In this document: positions 7,701-11,437 of the stretch, piece by piece
Layout: each line of letters starts with the position of its first letter
How positions within the stretch are numbered: the stretch's first letter is position 1
Assembly: GCA_025349905.2 (NCBI GenBank)
Contig: MU625119.1
Location: forward strand, 1-11,437
Reading direction: 5' to 3'
Origin: Blastocladiella britannica
Taxonomy: Eukaryota > Blastocladiomycota > Blastocladiomycetes > Blastocladiales > Blastocladiaceae
Length of the DNA stretch: 11,437 bases
Made by a program: the position numbers and the translations under genes
Notes under the pieces: generated by a model
Told to the model about the DNA's origin: nothing
Database searches by the model: none
The model's input: only the letters and a program-made list of their open reading frames with translations

Positions 7701-10051
7701 TCATGGAGGCGGCCGACACATCGACGACATCGACGACCACGGCGACGCTGCGAAAGGGCCTGGAGCTGGGATCTAGTTCCAATCTGAACGACCCCGACTC
7801 GGTTCCGCTGCGGCCGACGATTCTCAGCCCGCGCCTCAAATCCAGCGAAGTTATTTTCGAGGCGGTCCTTGTGCGTGGGCTGACGGAGCCCGTGTTTCGC
7901 CCCGTGTTGGGATGCTACACGTCGTTTGTGGCCGACTGCGCAGGCCAGTTCGGCCCGCTCCTGGTGCCGGTGCTGCACGCGCTCTCTGCGTCCGTCATTC
8001 GCGAGCTCGCCAAGGCGTCCGATGAGCTGGCCATGGCGCTCTATCTCCGCAGTATGCACGGGATACTTCAGCACGTCCTTGTTCCACGGCGCGCCTACAC
8101 TGGTGCCATGGAGGCCCCGACTGTACCGGATAGCAGCAGCAGCAGCACTCAGTCACAGCTCACGGCGTACATGCGCACGCTCGTTCTCACCGCGTCGCCC
8201 AGTGACAACAAGCCCGTCGCTGCGGCGGCGACCGGCCAGTTGCACGCCGCCTCTCAACCTCCAATATGGATCCTGAAGGAAGTGTTTGCGATCGGCCAGT
8301 GCCTTGTCCGCTGCCTGCACGTCGTGTACGACCGCATGTTTGCAGCCGACAGTAGGCATACGAGCGCGGAACGTCCGTTCTTGGAACACCTGCTTCGCCG
8401 CGTGACCCGAGTCGCCAAGTTTATCGTCGCGGCTCAGCCCACGCTCTGGATCACCTGTGTACTAACGGACGCGATCGAGAACCAGCGGCCTCCTGCGCGC
8501 GTCGTGGAGACGAGCTTGATGGACGCCCGCACCCTGTTTGTTGACGCGTTGGCGCTTGTGCCGGAAATGAAATCGGGCAAGCCAACTGTTTTGTCGGTAT
8601 TGGGCTATTTGTATGTTTTCCTTTGTGTATGTTTTTTTTTTCTACCTCCCACTCGCTCACATATCCATTGATTCAGGGGACACGACCAAGTGTTCAAGTT
8701 CTGCACTCAACTGCTTCGATCCCGACTGGTCCTGACCAGCGTGCTGACCGAAATGCAAGCGCTGTGCAAGTCATCGTGGTCGTCGGTTTCGCCCGACTTG
8801 GTCACCTTGATCTCCACTGCCTGTGTACTTGCCGCGACGGAGCCAGACTGGGCGACCAAGGACGCGGTGGATCTGTTTGGGCGCGCGCTCGACTCGGTTT
8901 CGGCTGCGGTCGCGCTGGTCACGCAGCAGAGTAAAGAGGACCAGATCGATTTCATTGGTACACCATCCATGTCGTTGCCTTGATTCCAGTACTCAATAAT
9001 TGTATCAATAATAGTGGCACTGGTGGACGCGCTGCGCGACTCGGCGCTCCCGGCGCTCGTGCAAGTGTACACGGACCCGGATCGCGCCAACGCCGCGCTC
9101 GGCAACCTGATCGTGTTTGTCGGCTTACCGCTGGCGCGGCTCGAGTGGTTCCCGCAACGCGCGCCGCTGCGGTCCCTCGTGGCCTGCTCGCAGCTCTCCA
9201 CGTCCCGCACCTGGCGCCGCGACCTGTGGGACTACTACTTGTCGTCGCGCCTCTTACCTTTAAACCCGACCGCGCAACGGGAATGGTCCGATTTCCTGCG
9301 CCTGTTCGAGTCGGACCGCGTCTCCGACTTGCTAAGCAAGCTGGCGCCCGCAACCTCGTCGACGTTGTTTGGGTCGCGCGAACAGGAAATGGCGGCGCGG
9401 ATCGAGATCTTGCGTCGCATCAGCTTGTTGGTGTGGGCACACCCGGTCGACCGCCACTTACCGCTGCTGCCCGTGGTCCAGGAAAAAATCACCGAGTACT
9501 TGGCGACGATCGACCACGCGGGCATGTTCAGTGAACTGCTGCTGCTGGTCCGCGTGCTCGCGGTGCGGGTCTCGGCTGCGCACTTGACGGGCATCTGGGC
9601 GGTACTGGTGGGCGAGATGCTGGCGGTGCTGGACCAGTGGCCCGCTCCTTTTTCTCCAGGATTAATTGCAGTGGACGGCGCTGCGCCAGGTATTACGCCA
9701 GCGCTGGAAGAAAAGTCGCTCGCCGTGTGCCACCTCCTGTCGGTTGCAATCCGCACCGCGAACCCGGCGTTCCAGGTGTACGTGCAGGCGTTTGTTGGGC
9801 ACCCGAGCTCCCCCGGCGTATTGTTGCCGTTGTCGCGTGCCGCCGCCGCGGCCGCCGCCGACGATCTGCTTCGGATCAGCGGCGCCGCCATGCCCGAGTT
9901 GTCGGCGACCGGTGTCGCTGCCAGTGCGTTGGCGCGGGAGTTGATATCCATGGGCCAAGACCAGTGGCGGGCGGCGGCAGCGGCCAGTGATTGTGCCGTA
10001 GAGAAGGCGGTGGAGGCTGAAGTGTTTGCCGAGTTGGCCGAGAAGCGATGA
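4702..10051 (+). CDS. DOP1: Dopey/DOP1 family trafficking protein, ~10 exons
   Basis: Proposed exons: 4702-5034, 5105-5185, 5253-5381, 5447-5700, 5791-5867, 5932-6252, 6314-7157, 7204-8610, 8677-8957 and 9015-10051 (4764 nt, 1,587 aa plus TGA). Yeast Dop1 is about 1,700 aa. The N-terminal Dopey domain is clear: KYAAQLKTVLSSFD from residue 32, then HKLLISRRLAQCLNPSLPAG and VHQKALEVLDLIFTTIG to residue 111, FWPYFELSPMSVK in exon 2, ALLSGLEEEDSEHFE in exon 3, DVLVQRASLDLL in exon 4 and RDMSLNRRLYAWLI at 278-291. Further on, FQAFGLFWKLS matches the family's mid-region. Dop1 proteins are large helical-repeat peripheral membrane proteins that bind MON2 and a P4-ATPase flippase (Neo1 in yeast) and act in endosome-to-Golgi recycling and cell morphogenesis. 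The ATG has A at -3 and opens the conserved domain. A serine run at residues ~985-990 (codons near 8131) is a local low-complexity patch. The family call is firm, the 5701-5790 and 6253-6313 junctions less so. Confidence 0.93.
5035..5104 (+). other. DOP1 intron 1 (70 nt), open in the upstream frame
   Basis: The donor is GTATGG at 5035 and the acceptor CACAG ends at 5104, phase 0. The upstream frame stays open across this intron to 5229, so a naive call would miss it. Splicing joins ...LIFTTIG to PGNLAKDTHIW, matching the family pattern IG..-LA+D, whereas the read-through peptide does not. Confidence 0.82.
5186..5252 (+). other. DOP1 intron 2 (67 nt)
   Basis: AAG|GTACCT donor and TTTGCTAG acceptor, phase 0. 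It joins SPMSVK to PLLLHLVE, matching the family pattern SVKP.LL. With intron 1 it defines an 81-nt, 27-residue exon. Confidence 0.88.
5382..5446 (+). other. DOP1 intron 3 (65 nt)
   Basis: Donor GTTCGC (weak) and acceptor TATAG, phase 0. It joins EDSEHFEA to HLQLLDRIRKQ. An earlier CAG at 5405-5407 is unusable because the frames after it stop or break the domain. Confidence 0.8.
5701..5790 (+). other. DOP1 intron 4 region, boundaries ambiguous (90 nt)
   Basis: The simplest model is a single intron from GTACGT (5701) to CACAG (5790), phase 2, joining YPLHRL to ILGQALQVV. That leaves about 10-14 residues fewer than homologues have between PLH and RDMS. Two other phase-consistent models keep part of this DNA. 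One has introns of 19 nt (5705-5723) and 29 nt (5762-5790), giving a DIEIILGQ reading that fits the family spacing. The other has introns of 23 nt (5701-5723) and 49 nt (5742-5790). A strong T-tract acceptor at 5715-5723 supports use of an internal site. Confidence 0.55.
5868..5931 (+). other. DOP1 intron 5 (64 nt)
   Basis: Donor GTATCT, acceptor TTTCTTTAG, possible branch TTGAC at 5903-5907. Phase 1, with the glycine after RRLYAWLI split across the junction, and it continues into EGTNHFELHSEKP. Confidence 0.88.
6253..6313 (+). other. DOP1 intron 6 (61 nt), AAG acceptor
   Basis: Donor GTTAGT at 6253, a possible branch CTTAC at 6293-6297, and acceptor AAG ending at 6313, phase 1. It joins ...IASDAMGA to QQTLPIVEYF. 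An alternative is a 115-nt phase-0 intron from GTGTGG (6204) to CAG (6318), which would delete the WRDLNFRI segment. I prefer the shorter one because DPFWVWRDL resembles the family's EP.YIW motif. Confidence 0.6.
7158..7203 (+). other. DOP1 intron 7 (46 nt)
   Basis: Donor GTGCGT, a textbook branch site CTAAC at 7193-7197, and acceptor ACAG ending at 7203. Phase 2. It joins WVSSYLASFC to KTQRLFDVLL through a split proline. It shows that introns below 50 nt are used here. Confidence 0.85.
8611..8676 (+). other. DOP1 intron 8 (66 nt)
   Basis: Donor GTATGT, long T tract, acceptor GATTCAG ending at 8676, with TTGAT just before it as a possible branch site. Phase 2. It joins LSVLGYL to GHDQVFKFCTQLL. 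Confidence 0.88.
8958..9014 (+). other. DOP1 intron 9 (57 nt)
   Basis: Donor GTACAC, acceptor AATAG ending at 9014, phase 1. It joins KEDQIDFI to VALVDALRD. The CAG at 8987-8989 is out of phase and was not chosen. Confidence 0.82.
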
Positions 10052-10096
10052 TGATTGTCAAATATTTACTAGAAAGGTGTTGTTTCCGCATTTCAT
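10052..10096. terminator. 45-nt spacer between convergent DOP1 and COQ10 ends
   Basis: This AT-rich gap separates the DOP1 stop (+ strand) from the COQ10 stop (- strand). Both mRNA 3' ends must form here or inside the opposing gene, so the two transcripts probably overlap. I see no exact AATAAA on either strand; A/T-rich runs such as AAATATTTA may serve instead. Confidence 0.5.
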
Positions 10097-11301
10097 TTAT
10101 ACTTTAGCACCAGGAAGAGTAGGAGGAGGAATGGTGCCGGTGCCGACGGAGGCAGCAGCACTTGACGGTGCCGCAGCATCGGTAGCAGTAGCAGTGGCAG
10201 CGGAAGCAACAGAATCGGCCAACGCTACCACCGGCTGTCGTGCCTTATCCAGCGGATGCCGCGCACCCGTCGTTGACGAAGACAACAGTCGATGACCGGT
10301 CGATCCGCCCTCGTACAGTTCAGCGGCGCGGCGCTCGAACGCGGCCATGGTCTGCTGCGCGACGGTATCAAAGAACAAGCTGGCCAGCCGCGCGTGCAGG
10401 CCCGACCGGAACGTGAATTGCAGGTAGAAATCGACCATGGACGAGCCGGGGGTTGGGCCGGGGGCGAAATGCCAGACGGTGATCAGCGACGAGAAGAGCG
10501 AGGTGTTGGAGGCTTCGGCCTTTTTTTTTTTTTTTGGATATCCCAGTTAATGTCCCGATCAGTCTGAATGAAGTAAACAAGGAATGACGTTACCAGAACC
10601 AACGACTGGTCGACGCACGTCACCCGCGACGTGTACGATTCCGAGAGGCCGCTGAATCCGACGTCGAGCGACGCCATCATCTGGAACACTTCTGCTGCCG
10701 GCGGTGCTTTTGACGGTACTACTGTCACTGGCTGTGACGCAGCAACAACGGGAGCTGTCACGGGAACCGACGCGTCCGAGACAGCGCGACGCACCGCGAG
10801 CGGCGCCGACCGCAGCATGGCGGGCAAGTGTGGGGGCATTCCGGCGCTCATCCGCCTTGCGTCATGGACGACTGAAGCCGTGCAGTACGGCACAAACCGG
10901 CGGTATTCGTCGACGTTGGAGACCATGGCGTACAGCTGCGCGGGCGCGTGGCGCAGGAGCTTGCGTTCGGCGTGCTCGACGGGCCGTGGCGATTTCGATG
11001 GCGATGGCGAAGACCAGGATGACGAGGACGACGTCGTGGGCCGGAGCGACATGAACGGGTCGGCAAAGCCCATGAATCGCGAGACGGCGGCTAAGGGCGA
11101 TGTCGACAGGGACGATGACTGGGACGGCTTTGGTTTCGTCGCCGATAGCCGAGGTGATGTCGGCATCGCTGGTGGGGCAGGGACGCGCGGGGTATACAGG
11201 GACCGCCCACCACTCACTCCAGCGCGACTACCACGGGCCAGCAGTAGCAGAAGCCTTGAAGTTGAGGAGGAGGACGAGGAGGCCGAGAGGAGTGGTGGCA
11301 T
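10097..11301 (-). CDS. COQ10: Coenzyme Q-binding protein COQ10, mitochondrial START domain, 2 exons
   Basis: On the minus strand, exon 1 is 11301-10594 (708 nt) and exon 2 is 10519-10097 (423 nt), encoding 376 aa. COQ10 binds coenzyme Q in a START/polyketide-cyclase-type pocket on the matrix side of the inner membrane and is needed for efficient Q use in respiration and for Q synthesis. Visible family motifs are ERKLLRHAPAQLYAMVSNVD and EYRRFVPYCTASV (residues ~112-144), DVGFSGLSESYTSRVT (from ~213), and in exon 2 NTSLFSSLITVWHFAPG, VDFYLQFTFRSGLHARLASL and FFDTVAQQTMAAFERRA. The first ~40 residues are Ser/Arg/Leu-rich without acids, ending in GRSLYTPR, typical of a mitochondrial presequence. 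ATG 11301 is the first ATG of the frame, with A at -3. The protein is long for the family (about 200-250 aa): it has a Ser/Pro-rich stretch before the domain, a ~55-60-residue Ala/Pro/Val-rich insertion (~146-205) between two conserved strands, and a ~75-residue Ala/Ser/Thr tail. Confidence 0.93.
10520..10593 (-). other. COQ10 intron (74 nt) with A15 before the acceptor
   Basis: Read on the minus strand, the donor is GTAACG at 10593 and the acceptor AAG ends at 10520, phase 0. Splicing joins VDQSLVL to AEASNTSLF, which restores the conserved domain and removes a frame that continues past the domain into unrelated sequence. The fifteen bases before the acceptor G are all A (T15 on the + strand, 10521-10535), where a pyrimidine tract would be expected. 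Possible branch bases are in CATTAAC, ~20-30 nt upstream. Confidence 0.85.
10521..10535. repeat. T15/A15 homopolymer inside the COQ10 intron
   Basis: Fifteen consecutive T on the + strand (A in the COQ10 transcript) directly abut the splice acceptor. Its length is prone to slippage in replication and in sequencing. Confidence 0.95.
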
Positions 11302-11416
11302 TTTGAATATTCTTGTTTTTTTTATGTTTGTGAATTGTGAATTGTACACACGCCTGTAACAACCAATCCGGAAATCCAAGGAAATGGGGGAAAAGCTGAA
11401 ACAACGTGATCTCGAT
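11302..11416 (-). promoter_or_regulatory. COQ10 upstream region with inverted CCAAT box
   Basis: CCAAT on the + strand at 11363-11367 (ATTGG in the direction of COQ10) lies about 62 nt before the start codon. In fungi the CCAAT-binding HAP complex commonly controls respiratory genes, so this is a plausible COQ10 control site, but a pentamer alone is weak evidence. No coding region is supported here. Confidence 0.35.
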
Positions 11417-11437
11417 CCTGTACAACTGCTGTACAGG
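11417..11437. repeat. Perfect 8-bp inverted repeat with 5-nt spacer at the window edge
   Basis: CCTGTACA, spacer ACTGC, then TGTACAGG form a perfect inverted repeat ending exactly at the last base. It could be a hairpin, a dimeric protein-binding site, or the visible edge of a larger palindrome or repeat cut off by the window. Confidence 0.8.

Noticed and set aside
8707..9951. Several 100-240-codon minus-strand frames over the DOP1 3' exons
   Set aside because: They are shadow frames opposite codon-biased DOP1 exons, with low-complexity Arg/Ser/Ala content and no motif.
10631..11359. Plus-strand 242-codon open frame
   Set aside because: It is antisense to COQ10 exon 1, whose minus-strand reading shows clear COQ10 motifs.
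11302..11379. Extension of COQ10 upstream of the ATG at 11301
   Set aside because: The open frame continues for 26 codons but has no ATG (it would begin with TTG). The peptide from 11301 already begins with a good mitochondrial presequence.
1..11437. A multi-gene defence, secondary-metabolite or mobile system
   Set aside because: Only three genes are supported, of which two are housekeeping genes in unrelated processes. There are no transposase, nuclease, NRPS/PKS or terminal-repeat signatures.

Overview
The window is nuclear DNA of a eukaryote, most likely an early-diverging fungus such as a blastocladiomycete or chytrid. The reasons are short spliceosomal introns (about 46-90 nt, GT...AG), GC-rich exons with AT/T-rich introns, tight gene spacing, and two recognisable eukaryotic genes with fungus/animal-type motifs. 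The lineage is an inference. I see no bacterial operon, mobile element, CRISPR array, rRNA or tRNA.

Layout, left to right. (1) 1-249 is a mostly AT-rich 5' flank; its first ~30 nt may be the last codons of another gene. (2) 250-4650, + strand, is a three-exon gene for a protein of about 1,419 aa that I cannot assign to any family. (3) After only 51 nt, 4702-10051, + strand, is a gene of about ten exons for a Dopey/DOP1 family protein (about 1,587 aa in the simplest model). DOP1 is the endosome-Golgi trafficking scaffold that works with MON2 and the NEO1/ATP9-type flippase. (4) 45 nt further, tail to tail, 11301-10097, - strand, is a two-exon gene for mitochondrial COQ10, a coenzyme Q-binding START-domain protein. 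(5) 11302-11437 is the COQ10 upstream region. It contains an inverted CCAAT box and ends in a perfect inverted repeat at the window edge.

The exon models were built by matching intron phases between frames and checking against remembered conserved family motifs. All three genes give uninterrupted frames whose summed lengths divide by three. The largest open frames mislead in places. In DOP1 a long frame runs straight through a 70-nt intron, and an 81-nt exon in another frame carries the conserved segment.

The three genes have no obvious shared pathway (unknown, membrane trafficking, respiration), so this looks like ordinary compact gene order and not a functional cluster. The points most worth checking are the unassigned 1,419-aa protein, the ambiguous intron(s) at 5701-5790 with possible very small introns, the poly(A)-preceded splice acceptor in COQ10, and the large insertions in COQ10.
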